In this document: in pieces, positions 17,277 to 25,048 of the stretch | How positions within the stretch are numbered: position 1 is the first letter of the stretch | Layout of the letters: every line of letters starts with the position of its first letter | NCBI RefSeq assembly: GCF_900129565.1 | Contig: NZ_FQWD01000002.1 | Location: 802,439-866,438 of the forward strand | DNA: 64,000 nt | DNA from: Marisediminitalea aggregata | Lineage (GTDB): Bacteria; Pseudomonadota; Gammaproteobacteria; Enterobacterales; Alteromonadaceae | Direction of reading: 5' to 3' | The notes under the pieces: model-generated | The model's input: the letters and a program-made list of their open reading frames with translations, nothing else | Database searches by the model: none | Told to the model about the DNA's origin: nothing | Made by a program: the position numbers and the translations under genes

Positions 17277-20200
17277 ATGAATAGCACTCGACAGAACAAC
17301 AAGGGGTTTCGCCCCCGCAAGTTAGCTTTATCTCTACTCAGCGTTCTAGCTTTACACAGCCCATTGCTGCTGGCTCAGGACGATGATACGCAAACCAGTG
17401 AGTCAACCGGATACGATGTGTCTGACTGGGATATCACCAATCCGCCTTTTGCTTTAACCGATGTTAACATCACTACTGATGAGACAACCTGGTCAAGCCT
17501 GGATATTGCACCTGACGGTAAATACTTCCTGTTTGATATGTTAGGCGATATCTATCGCGCCGGTATCGACGGTGGCAAAGCCACTGCACTGACAGAAGAC
17601 TTCGCCTGGAATATTCAGCCAGCCATTTCGCCGGATGGCAGTAAAGTGGCCTTTATCTCTGATCGTGACGGCGTGGCCAATGTCTGGGTGATGAATACCG
17701 ACGGCACCGAACTCAGACAAGTTACCAAAGAAAAAAACAATATTATTCATTCCCCGAAATGGAGCCCGGACGGCCAGTACATTGTAGTGACCAAGGGCAT
17801 CATGTCTTCTCGCAGTATTCCTGCCGGTGAGATTTGGATTTACCACCAGGCTGGTGGTGCCGGGCTGCCCATTAAGGAACGCGTAAACGGCAAGCGCGAC
17901 CAGCAAAACATTGCTGATCCGGTATTTTCACATGACGGAAAGTATATTTACTACACACAAAACACCGTACCGGGCGCCAGATTCGAATACAACCGCGATC
18001 CCCTTGAAGGGATTTTCGCCATTACCCGCTTCGATCGCAGCACAGGCGAAGCCAGCCGTTACATTAGCGGCACAGGCGGCGCAGTGGTTCCAACGCCCTC
18101 ACCCGATGGCAAATACATTGCTTTCCTCCGCCGCGTAAAATACGACACCGCCCTATTTATTAAAGACGTAGAAACCGGTGTGGAAACTATGCTTAGCCGT
18201 GAGCTTGAGCGTGATATGCAGGAAGGTTTTGGCTCAGAGGGATATTACACCTATTTTGACTGGACGCCAGACAGCAAGTCTATTGTGTACTGGACCGGTG
18301 GTAAGTTTAATAAACTGAATGTGAAGACCCGTGAAACAACTCAGATCCCGGTCAGCGTTAATACTACCAAACAGGTGGCCGACGCTCTGCACTTTGATGT
18401 TGATGTCGCGCCAGACGAGTTCGACGTAAAAATGATCCGCTGGTCGCAAAAATCACCCAACGGCAAGTCTATTTTATTCCAGGCCCTGGGCAAGCTTTAT
18501 GTTAAGGATGTGAAGTCAGGCAAAATGAAGCGTCTGACCCGTCAGGATGATCACGATGAGTTTTACCCGCGCTATTCCGATGACGGTAAATACATTATCT
18601 ACACCACCTGGAACGACCAGAAATTGGGCAGTGTACGTATCGTGTCTGCACGGGGCGGTAAAGGCAAAGTAATCACACCAACACCTGGTCACTATGTTGA
18701 GCCGTCGTTCTCACCGGATGGCGATTGGGTCACTTACCGCAAGTTTACCGGCGGCTATTTACTGGATCCCAAGTATTCCGTTGATCCGGGCTTATACGTG
18801 ATGAACCTGGATGACAAGAAGCCGGTAAAAGTAAGCGATAGCGGTGTTCAGCCTCACTTTGCAGGTAACACCGACAGGCTGTTCTATACCGAACGAGTTT
18901 CAGGAACGCCCTATTCAGAAACCCAGCTATCCAGCGTAAACCTGCAGGGTAACGACCATCGCGTGCACCTGTACGGTGCCGACAAAGTCGCGGAGTACAG
19001 ATTGTCGCCAGACAGGAAATACGTCGCGTTTGTGTATCAGTTCAATACGTATGTCACGCCTTTCGTCGACAATGGCAAAAAAGTCACGATTGGACCAAAC
19101 ATGACTTCTATGCCGGTTACCCAACTGTCTGATCGAGCTGGTGAATATCTGACATGGCGGGCCGACAGCAAGTCTTTGGGCTGGTTCCATGGCCCTTATT
19201 ACTTCGAGCGCGAGCTTAGTGATGCGTTCACCTTTGCGGGTAACACCAGTGAAGATGCGTTGCCGGAGCCGGTGTCAGAAGGGGTGGATTTGAGCTTTAA
19301 AGCCACTACCGACAAACCAATGGGCTACAAAGCACTGATTGGCGGAACCGTCGTGACTATGCGCGATGCTGACAATACCCAGGAAGTCATTGAAGACGGC
19401 GTGGTGTTGATATTAGACAACCGCATTGCTGCTGTCGGTAAACGCGGCGAGATAGACATTCCTAGTGACGCAATGCGTATTGATACGTCAGGCAAAACCA
19501 TCTTACCGGGTCTGGTAGATGCGCATGCCCACGGTGCCCAGGGACGTAGCGAAATCATCCCGAGACAAAACTGGACCCAGTATTCAAATCTGTCGTTTGG
19601 TGTCACCACCATTCACGATCCGTCTAACGACACTACCGAAATTTTTGCTGCATCTGAATTGCAGCGCACCGGCAATATTGTTGCGCCGCGTATCTATTCT
19701 ACCGGGACCATTTTGTACGGTGCAGAGGGACTGGGTTATAAAGCTATTATCAACAATTACGATGATGCCTTCTTCCACGTTCAACGTTTGAAAGACACTG
19801 GCGCCATCTCGGTGAAAAGCTACAACCAGCCTCGCCGCGATCAACGTCAACAAGTGTTATGGGCAGCGAAGCAGCAGGATATGATGGTTGTGCCGGAAGG
19901 TGGTGGTAAGTTCCACCAAAACCTGACAATGCTTGTTGATGGTCACACTGGCCTTGAGCACAGTTTGCCAGTTGCGCATGGTTATAGCGATTTAACCCAA
20001 TTGTGGTCGGCCACGCAGTTTGGTTATACGCCAACATTTGTGGTGTCGTATGGCGGCCTGATGGGCGAAGAATACTGGTACGATCGCACCGAAGTCTGGA
20101 AGAACGAACGCTTACTGCGTTATACGCCTGCAACGATGCTGGACCGCCGTGCTATTCGCCGTCCAACCGCACCAGATGATCAGTACAATCACGTAAATGT

Positions 20201-20642
20201 TGCGGCCTATGCGAAGACCCTGCGCGATAAGGGCGTGAGGGTTAACATTGGTGCTCACGGACAGCGTGAAGGTCTGGCTGCTCACTGGGAAATGTGGAGC
20301 ATGGTTCAAGGTGGTTTCACCCCTTGGGAAGCGCTGCGCGGCGCTACCATCGACGGTGCCACTCACCTGGGCATGGGCAAAGACCTGGGCAGTATCGAAC
20401 CAGGTAAACTGGCTGATATTATGATCACCGACGGCAACGTACTGAACGATATCCGCCGCAGTGAATATCTCACCTATACGGTTATCAACGGCCGGGTGTT
20501 CGACGTTGCCACCATGAACGAATTGGGTAGCAAGAAAACCCGTAAACCTTTCTTCTTCGAAGCAGACAACCAGGCATTTATGCCTGAACAAACTGCAACG
20601 GAAATGGAAGAAAAAGCCCATCATTTACACTGGACGCACTAA
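17277..20642 (+). CDS. Exported beta-propeller (TolB/WD40-like) amidohydrolase
   Basis: A 1121-residue protein with an N-terminal signal peptide (hydrophobic LALSLLSVLALHSPLLLA, then QDDD). Residues about 70-660 contain repeated PDG-type blades (ISPDGSKVAFISDRDG, WSPDGQYIVVTKG, PSPDGKYIAFLRR, FSPDGDWVTYRKF), a TolB-like propeller. Residues about 690-1100 form a metal-dependent amidohydrolase: GKTILPGLVDAHAHG carries the first metal His pair and LADIMITDGNVLNDI ends the domain. The fusion occurs in marine bacteria as a periplasmic or secreted peptidase/hydrolase-like enzyme; the natural substrate is unknown. It is flanked by a strong terminator and then a foldback repeat. Confidence 0.88.
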   Translation: MNSTRQNNKGFRPRKLALSLLSVLALHSPLLLAQDDDTQTSESTGYDVSDWDITNPPFALTDVNITTDETTWSSLDIAPDGKYFLFDMLGDIYRAGIDGGKATALTEDFAWNIQPAISPDGSKVAFISDRDGVANVWVMNTDGTELRQVTKEKNNIIHSPKWSPDGQYIVVTKGIMSSRSIPAGEIWIYHQAGGAGLPIKERVNGKRDQQNIADPVFSHDGKYIYYTQNTVPGARFEYNRDPLEGIFAITRFDRSTGEASRYISGTGGAVVPTPSPDGKYIAFLRRVKYDTALFIKDVETGVETMLSRELERDMQEGFGSEGYYTYFDWTPDSKSIVYWTGGKFNKLNVKTRETTQIPVSVNTTKQVADALHFDVDVAPDEFDVKMIRWSQKSPNGKSILFQALGKLYVKDVKSGKMKRLTRQDDHDEFYPRYSDDGKYIIYTTWNDQKLGSVRIVSARGGKGKVITPTPGHYVEPSFSPDGDWVTYRKFTGGYLLDPKYSVDPGLYVMNLDDKKPVKVSDSGVQPHFAGNTDRLFYTERVSGTPYSETQLSSVNLQGNDHRVHLYGADKVAEYRLSPDRKYVAFVYQFNTYVTPFVDNGKKVTIGPNMTSMPVTQLSDRAGEYLTWRADSKSLGWFHGPYYFERELSDAFTFAGNTSEDALPEPVSEGVDLSFKATTDKPMGYKALIGGTVVTMRDADNTQEVIEDGVVLILDNRIAAVGKRGEIDIPSDAMRIDTSGKTILPGLVDAHAHGAQGRSEIIPRQNWTQYSNLSFGVTTIHDPSNDTTEIFAASELQRTGNIVAPRIYSTGTILYGAEGLGYKAIINNYDDAFFHVQRLKDTGAISVKSYNQPRRDQRQQVLWAAKQQDMMVVPEGGGKFHQNLTMLVDGHTGLEHSLPVAHGYSDLTQLWSATQFGYTPTFVVSYGGLMGEEYWYDRTEVWKNERLLRYTPATMLDRRAIRRPTAPDDQYNHVNVAAYAKTLRDKGVRVNIGAHGQREGLAAHWEMWSMVQGGFTPWEALRGATIDGATHLGMGKDLGSIEPGKLADIMITDGNVLNDIRRSEYLTYTVINGRVFDVATMNELGSKKTRKPFFFEADNQAFMPEQTATEMEEKAHHLHWTH

Positions 20643-20656
20643 GTTCGGATAGTCCC

Positions 20657-20687
20657 AAAGCCCGCCGGTTAACACGGCGGGCTTTTT
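20657..20687 (+). terminator. Intrinsic terminator of the amidohydrolase gene
   Basis: GCCCGCCG (20660-20667) pairs with CGGCGGGC (20675-20682) over a 7-base loop and is followed by TTTTT (20683-20687), 14 bases after the stop. Confidence 0.93.
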
Positions 20688-20700
20688 AATGCCTAGGCTA

Positions 20701-20983
20701 TAGGGGCTGTTGACCTTTGCTGTATCATTTTTGTTCTATATAGAAGCGTTTTAATCGCGAAACAGGCCTACAGGCATAGTCATTCTACGTCAAAGGACTG
20801 TGACAAAGAGTAAAACGCTTCTATGACGAACCCGAAGGGCAGCGTCCGGTGACCGGCCAGTGTGCGTTATTTATGCTGCGTTATCGCCCACTTAAGTAAA
20901 GCAACTACACTACGTGGACTCTGCCTTGCCTAAATGACGCACAACTCGCTGCAAAAACATACAGCAAAGGTCAATAGCCCCTA
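20701..20983 (+). mobile_element. MITE-like foldback repeat, copy A (283 bp)
   Basis: This element fills most of the 406-base gene-free stretch before the hydrolase at 21049. Both ends carry 25-base inverted repeats with one mismatch (20701-20725 and 20959-20983; outer sequence TAGGGGCTGTTGACC). The interior folds into two hairpins: 20740-20753 pairs perfectly with 20811-20824, and 20861-20873 pairs with 20931-20943 (12 of 13), with GCAGCG/CGCTGC at 20839-20844 and 20947-20952. A second copy lies at 32784-33052 in opposite orientation and is nearly identical. No transposase frame is present. TA flanks both ends, either as part of the repeat or as a target duplication. Copy A carries 14 extra bases around a CCGGTGACCGG palindrome at 20846-20856. 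Confidence 0.85.
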
Positions 20984-21048
20984 GTATTTTCAATTAATTC
21001 AGCGAATAATCTTAGGCTAATTTGATAAGCCCAATAGATGAATTCAAC

Positions 21049-21795
21049 ATGCAAATCATTCAGCACACAGAAGATTTGAGCACCGCAACCGGCACAATGC
21101 GTTGCTATGTTTACCGTCCCGCTACTGAAGGCCAATACGCAACCATTGTATTTTACTCAGAGATATTTCAGCACACCGCGCCCATTGCGCGTTCGGCTGC
21201 AATGATGGCCTGCCATGGCTTTGTAGTGATCGTGCCTGAAGTGTTCCACGAACTAAACGCCATTGGCACTGTGCTGGGCTACGATGACGAAGGTAAAGAC
21301 AAAGGCAATAACGACAAGTGGCAAAAGCCACTGACCAGTTATGACTCCGACCTGACTTCAATTGTGGAGTATTGCCAGAGTGCAGATTTTTGCACCGGCG
21401 CAGTAGGTGCCATGGGCGTCTGTTTAGGTGGTCATCTGGCTTATCGAGCGGCACTTAACCCGGCTGTTTCAGCAGCCTATTGCTTATATGCGACAGACAT
21501 TCACAGCGATACCCTGCCCGCCAGCCCGGAAGAACAAAGTCTTGCCAGCATGGCCGAGATACAGGGTGAGGTGTTTTTTGTGTGGGGAAAACAAGATCCC
21601 CACGTGCCGGCCGAAGGGCGTCTGAAAATTTATCAGCAATGTATGGAAACTGGTTTGAATTATCACTGGCAGGAAGTTAACGCCGTGCACGCGTTCATGC
21701 GTGATGAGGGGGAACGCTATGACGGTGCCCTGGCATTACAGATGTACCAACAGGCGGTGCAGTTCTTCCAGCGCACATTGGTAACCGGTAGATAG
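21049..21795 (+). CDS. Dienelactone hydrolase family protein
   Basis: A 248-residue cytoplasmic alpha/beta hydrolase. The nucleophile is Cys in MGVCLGGH, as in true dienelactone hydrolases, with the acid in WGKQDPHVP and the His in NAVHAFMRDEG, completing a Cys-Asp-His triad. Family members open dienelactones in aromatic breakdown, but many act on other esters, and no aromatic degradation genes are nearby. The frame is open from a TTG at 21022; ATG 21049 is preferred as it begins the conserved fold with the usual length. Neither start has a strong ribosome-binding site. The gene lies directly after repeat copy A, whose end is 66 bases upstream. Confidence 0.85.
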   Translation: MQIIQHTEDLSTATGTMRCYVYRPATEGQYATIVFYSEIFQHTAPIARSAAMMACHGFVVIVPEVFHELNAIGTVLGYDDEGKDKGNNDKWQKPLTSYDSDLTSIVEYCQSADFCTGAVGAMGVCLGGHLAYRAALNPAVSAAYCLYATDIHSDTLPASPEEQSLASMAEIQGEVFFVWGKQDPHVPAEGRLKIYQQCMETGLNYHWQEVNAVHAFMRDEGERYDGALALQMYQQAVQFFQRTLVTGR

Positions 21796-21853
21796 TATCG
21801 AGCAAGCATAAATAGCTTCTGAAGCAACTCCGCTTCCGAGGCTCTGCTTTCAC

Positions 21854-23023
21854 TTAAAACAGGTGTTTTTCTCCATCATCCGTCAGGCGGTAAAATTGAC
21901 CATCCTGAATCAGTAATCCTTCTGACGACTTGTTAGGGAAGCTACTTCTGTAATCATTCGGGTGCTTCACATCGATGGCGAATAGGCGATTATCGAACAG
22001 ACTGTTTACGCTAAATTGTATGGTATGCCCAACAATCATCGACCTGGCATTATAGAAAGCCAGGACAGTTTCAAATTCATCATCGGTAACTTCCTCGCGT
22101 AAGTATCCTCTGAACCAGGCAGGTCCCGTTTCAGTAGACAGCAGGCTTTCCGTTTTTTCATCAGTCAATCCGGGATAATACATTTGCCGGTAGTAGTCGC
22201 GAACTCGCTGATTCATGGCGTTTATGCTCCACTGATGTTTCACTACATCAGGGTGCAAACCGCCGTGAACAAACAAATGACCATTGATCATTTCGACCGT
22301 ATTTTTTGCCGCTAGCCACCGTCCCCAGAATGTATCTTCAGTAAATAGCTCTGCGGATGACTTACCCAGAAATCCCGCGATGGGCGTGTACTTTTCTGCA
22401 GCTGACTGCATGTTGCCCTGCAGGTTTTTAATTTCGTGGTTGCCCAGAATATAGTGCACGCGACCACCCGCTAACAACGCTTGTTGTTCCAGCTTGTAGA
22501 TAAACCACAACAACTGTGTAACGGCTTGCCCGCGATCTACAATGTCGCCCAACAGCACCAAATGCCCCTGACCAAATTGCCAGTCGTAGTGTTGGTTTAC
22601 TACTCCGTGGGCCAGAAGAAATTCCCGAAACGTATGGAAGTTACCTTCCAGGTCGGAGATAGCCAGAATAGGTTCATTGTCGTTATAAATAGCCGGCTGA
22701 ATTTGACCTGGTTGGTTCAGTAAAAAGGAAAAGGTCGAGTCATCCCGAGCAAAATACACGTCGGCCGTTACTGCGTTACCTAACGGGTAATAATCAGATT
22801 CAACGGTAAAGCCTTCGTCGCGAGAGCCGCGAATATATTTCACTGCCATTTGGTTGTTCTCGAAGAACACAAACGGACCTTCTCCTCCCATTTTATAAGC
22901 CTGTGGCGCATCACCTAAATTAACAGAACCGTGTTCTGAGACAACAATACCCAAGCCAATAACAAGCAGCACAACTGACACGAGTAAGAAGTGGCCAACG
23001 GCGCGAACGACCGATTTAAACAT
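21854..23023 (-). CDS. Membrane-anchored metallophosphoesterase (PPP-type)
   Basis: A 389-residue protein with one N-terminal membrane helix (about 8-30, VGHFLLVSVVLLVIGLGIVV) and a phosphoesterase domain outside or inside the membrane. Metal motifs of the calcineurin/PPP superfamily are present: SDLEGN (in place of GDxHG), LLGDIVDRG, LGNHEIK, FVHGGLHPD and VGHTIQ. The GDxVDRG and GNHE forms place it with protein-phosphatase-like enzymes. It overlaps the upstream HAAS protein gene by 8 bases and is the third gene of a PadR-HAAS-phosphatase operon. The substrate is unknown; dephosphorylation of proteins or small nucleotides is possible. Confidence 0.82.
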   Translation of the reverse strand: MFKSVVRAVGHFLLVSVVLLVIGLGIVVSEHGSVNLGDAPQAYKMGGEGPFVFFENNQMAVKYIRGSRDEGFTVESDYYPLGNAVTADVYFARDDSTFSFLLNQPGQIQPAIYNDNEPILAISDLEGNFHTFREFLLAHGVVNQHYDWQFGQGHLVLLGDIVDRGQAVTQLLWFIYKLEQQALLAGGRVHYILGNHEIKNLQGNMQSAAEKYTPIAGFLGKSSAELFTEDTFWGRWLAAKNTVEMINGHLFVHGGLHPDVVKHQWSINAMNQRVRDYYRQMYYPGLTDEKTESLLSTETGPAWFRGYLREEVTDDEFETVLAFYNARSMIVGHTIQFSVNSLFDNRLFAIDVKHPNDYRSSFPNKSSEGLLIQDGQFYRLTDDGEKHLF

Positions 23024-23594
23024 AATGTGGCTCAGCTTTGGTTTGGCGAATAAAGCCCAGTACTTTGTGCGTTGTAAGCATAATGATATAGCCCACTATC
23101 AGCGCCACAGGCGTTATCCAAAAGCCCCGTAACGTATCGGGCTGTTCTGAATTTATCGGATGTTGCATCAACCCAATAACCACCGTATTGCCATCAGCAG
23201 ACGACCAGATAGCCACACCATTAGGGACCAACAAATTCACAAAGGCCAACGCAAACAACGCCAGGCCGAAGCCAAAACCAAACACCGCCAGACTGTAATA
23301 AAAAGTGCGGGATAGCCCTTTGCGCACAGTTGCAATTGCACTTAGCCCTTCTGGCGGTGGAGTGCCGCTTCGCACATGACTGACATACTGTGCAGCCAAT
23401 TCTCTTGGCGGCCCTAACCGCGCCAGGATCCGGGTAACATCGGCTTCCTGCCCAGCCATTTCCTGGCTATCGATGACATCAAAAATATGAGATTCAATTT
23501 CTCTAACGACTTCACCGGCTTCCTCATCGCTCAGCGGCGCTAAATACCGGTTTAGCGACGTTAAATACGTTCTGATGACGTTACGCTCAGACAT
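23016..23594 (-). CDS. HAAS-domain (DUF1700-like) membrane protein
   Basis: A 192-residue protein. Residues 1-75 form a HAAS-type helical domain (YLAPLSDEEAGEVVREIESH, then ILARLGPPRELAAQYV), which in other bacteria pairs with PadR regulators. Two membrane helices follow at about 100-125 and 155-178. PadR-HAAS pairs act as one-component sensing modules in which the membrane protein is thought to regulate or be regulated by PadR; the mechanism is not well known. It starts 17 bases after the padR stop and overlaps the phosphatase gene by 8 bases. Confidence 0.8.
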   Translation of the reverse strand: MSERNVIRTYLTSLNRYLAPLSDEEAGEVVREIESHIFDVIDSQEMAGQEADVTRILARLGPPRELAAQYVSHVRSGTPPPEGLSAIATVRKGLSRTFYYSLAVFGFGFGLALFALAFVNLLVPNGVAIWSSADGNTVVIGLMQHPINSEQPDTLRGFWITPVALIVGYIIMLTTHKVLGFIRQTKAEPHYV

Positions 23595-23610
23595 ATACCT
23601 GTTCCTTTTT

Positions 23611-23955
23611 TTATTTAGTCAGAAGGCTACTGAGATCAGCAACCGTTTTAACCCAGCGCTGTTTCAAAAATTCGAGTTTTTGCTTACCAGCGTCGGTCAG
23701 CGAGTAATATTTCCGCGGGCGCTGTTCCCCTTCCTGTAACCAACAGGCTGTGAGAATGCCTTCTCGCTTTAGTCTGTCCAGTAACGGATACAAGGTACCC
23801 TCTGTAATTTGTAACGTGTCAAACTGTTGGAAGTAATTCAGCAACTCCAACCCATACTTTTGCTGACCTTCCAGCGCGGCGAGTACAGCTAGCTCAAGCG
23901 TTCCTTTGCGCAACTGCGCATCCCACTTGGCATGCTGTTGTGATGTATCTGACAT
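23611..23955 (-). CDS. PadR family transcriptional regulator
   Basis: A 114-residue winged-helix regulator. The PadR core is visible as LRKGTLELAVLAALEGQQKYGLEL, then ITEGTLYPLLDRLKREGILT and RKYYSLTDAGKQKLEFL. The frame is open up to a TTG at 23988, but that codon lies inside a palindrome, so ATG 23955 (AGG about 9 bases ahead) is chosen; ATG 23961 is the alternative. PadR proteins are dimeric repressors that usually control their own operon, here padR, the HAAS membrane protein and the phosphatase. The 35-base inverted repeat directly upstream is the likely operator. Confidence 0.87.
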   Translation of the reverse strand: MSDTSQQHAKWDAQLRKGTLELAVLAALEGQQKYGLELLNYFQQFDTLQITEGTLYPLLDRLKREGILTACWLQEGEQRPRKYYSLTDAGKQKLEFLKQRWVKTVADLSSLLTK

Positions 23956-23970
23956 CGACATTAACCTGTA

Positions 23971-24005
23971 TAACCTAATACTATGCAATACATAGTATTA
24001 GGTTA
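23971..24005. promoter_or_regulatory. Perfect 15-bp inverted repeat, probable PadR operator
   Basis: TAACCTAATACTATG (23971-23985), spacer CAATA and CATAGTATTAGGTTA (23991-24005) are exact reverse complements. The site lies 16 bases upstream of the padR start and includes AT-rich promoter-like DNA. Symmetric sites of this size suit a PadR dimer, so autoregulation is likely. Confidence 0.75.
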
Positions 24006-24224
24006 TAGCAACCAATTAATTGATCTTCAACCGTATTATGTTTCAGGATATGTTTTGGGAACGGAAAGGATAGTTAATGCAGATCAGCAAGACTATGAAA
24101 GATGACCGACAGACCGCGACATTAGGTACCTTGTAGAAGTTATCGATATCGTTGGCATGAGCGAGTGTCCAGACACCCCGGGCGAATGTTGCCTTCGGCT
24201 AACTACCTAGGCATATTCTGAGGG

Positions 24225-24839
24225 CTATTCAATGGGAATAATGATTTCGTGACGTTTATTCCACGGCAACGTGAACGGAGAATCATAGCCCAGATAACTG
24301 GTATTGCCGACTATCTTGATACCGTTTTCACGAACCACCTGTATCAGTGCCTCAGCGTAGCGTTGTCTTTTTGACTGTGACGCTAATCCAGAAAAACGGA
24401 TAGCCGCCACTTTGCGCTTTGGCACCTCTACCAGAGACACGCCATCGCCAGTCGGCAAAGGCGCGTTAGTCATATCATATTGGTTTGGGAGGAAAAACAT
24501 CATCTCGCCACCGGGTACCATTTCAACTGGCGCGGTCATCGCGATTTTCGTGCTTTTCTGTTCCTTCTGACGCGACTCAGTAGGCGAGGTCATGGCAATG
24601 TCTTCGTTAGACCTGTTAGCGCCGGAAATATAGTTAAACAGCTTTCTGAACGGCTCTGACTGCCCGTCTCCGGAAGCGGTAACCGCTACACTTGCAGGAT
24701 AAACACGTATTTCCACATTTTCGGCTAATGTAGATTCTACTGAATATCGCAGTGTTTCCGTCTCTTTGTAGTAGACCTTGTCGGCAAAAGATGGTGCCGA
24801 CAAAGACAGCGAAATAATTAACCAGAACAGTAATTTCAT
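24225..24839 (-). CDS. SOUL-family heme-binding-like protein, exported
   Basis: A 204-residue protein with a signal peptide (MKLLFWLIISLSLSAPSFAD). The body matches the SOUL family: YPASVAVTASGDGQSEPFRK, ANRSNEDIAMTSPTE, KIAMTAPVEM and FLPNQYDMTNAPLP are typical, as is the final WNKRHEIIIPIE. SOUL proteins bind heme or related tetrapyrroles in eukaryotes; bacterial members are poorly studied and the proposed heme ligands are not conserved in all. It is transcribed alone. Confidence 0.85.
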   Translation of the reverse strand: MKLLFWLIISLSLSAPSFADKVYYKETETLRYSVESTLAENVEIRVYPASVAVTASGDGQSEPFRKLFNYISGANRSNEDIAMTSPTESRQKEQKSTKIAMTAPVEMVPGGEMMFFLPNQYDMTNAPLPTGDGVSLVEVPKRKVAAIRFSGLASQSKRQRYAEALIQVVRENGIKIVGNTSYLGYDSPFTLPWNKRHEIIIPIE

Positions 24840-24978
24840 TTACATTTCCAATGTTGCGCTACTACACGCATTACGCTTGGAACAGATATTGAGATTACTT
24901 TACAGCCTGACCAGCTGTTTTAGAACGCAGCGAAATGCTCACCGCGTGGGACGTTATTTCCCCCCCACCGTAGAGTCG

Positions 24979-25011
24979 CCCGGTTATTTTTGAGTCACTA
25001 AAATAACCGGG
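24979..25011. terminator. 12-bp hairpin downstream of the HMG-CoA reductase gene
   Basis: CCCGGTTATTTT (24979-24990) pairs exactly with AAAATAACCGGG (25000-25011) over a 9-base loop. It lies 38 bases after the minus-strand HMG-CoA reductase stop. There is no run of T after the stem, but the AT-rich half of the stem could serve; termination is probable, not certain. Confidence 0.5.
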
Positions 25012-25048
25012 GAGAACTTCGCTGCTTGCTGGTGCATTTGCAGTATGT

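Noticed and set aside
20701..20983. Repeat copies as a complete insertion sequence or CRISPR-type array
   Set aside because: No transposase frame, no repeat-spacer pattern; a non-autonomous foldback element fits better.
23956..23988. TTG start for PadR inside the palindrome
   Set aside because: No SD, and translation would start within the probable operator; ATG 23955 fits the family N-terminus.
24076..24135. 19-codon ORF with an SD-like AAAGGA ahead, between padR and the SOUL gene
   Set aside because: Too short, no recognisable peptide features and no sign of conservation; left out of the features.
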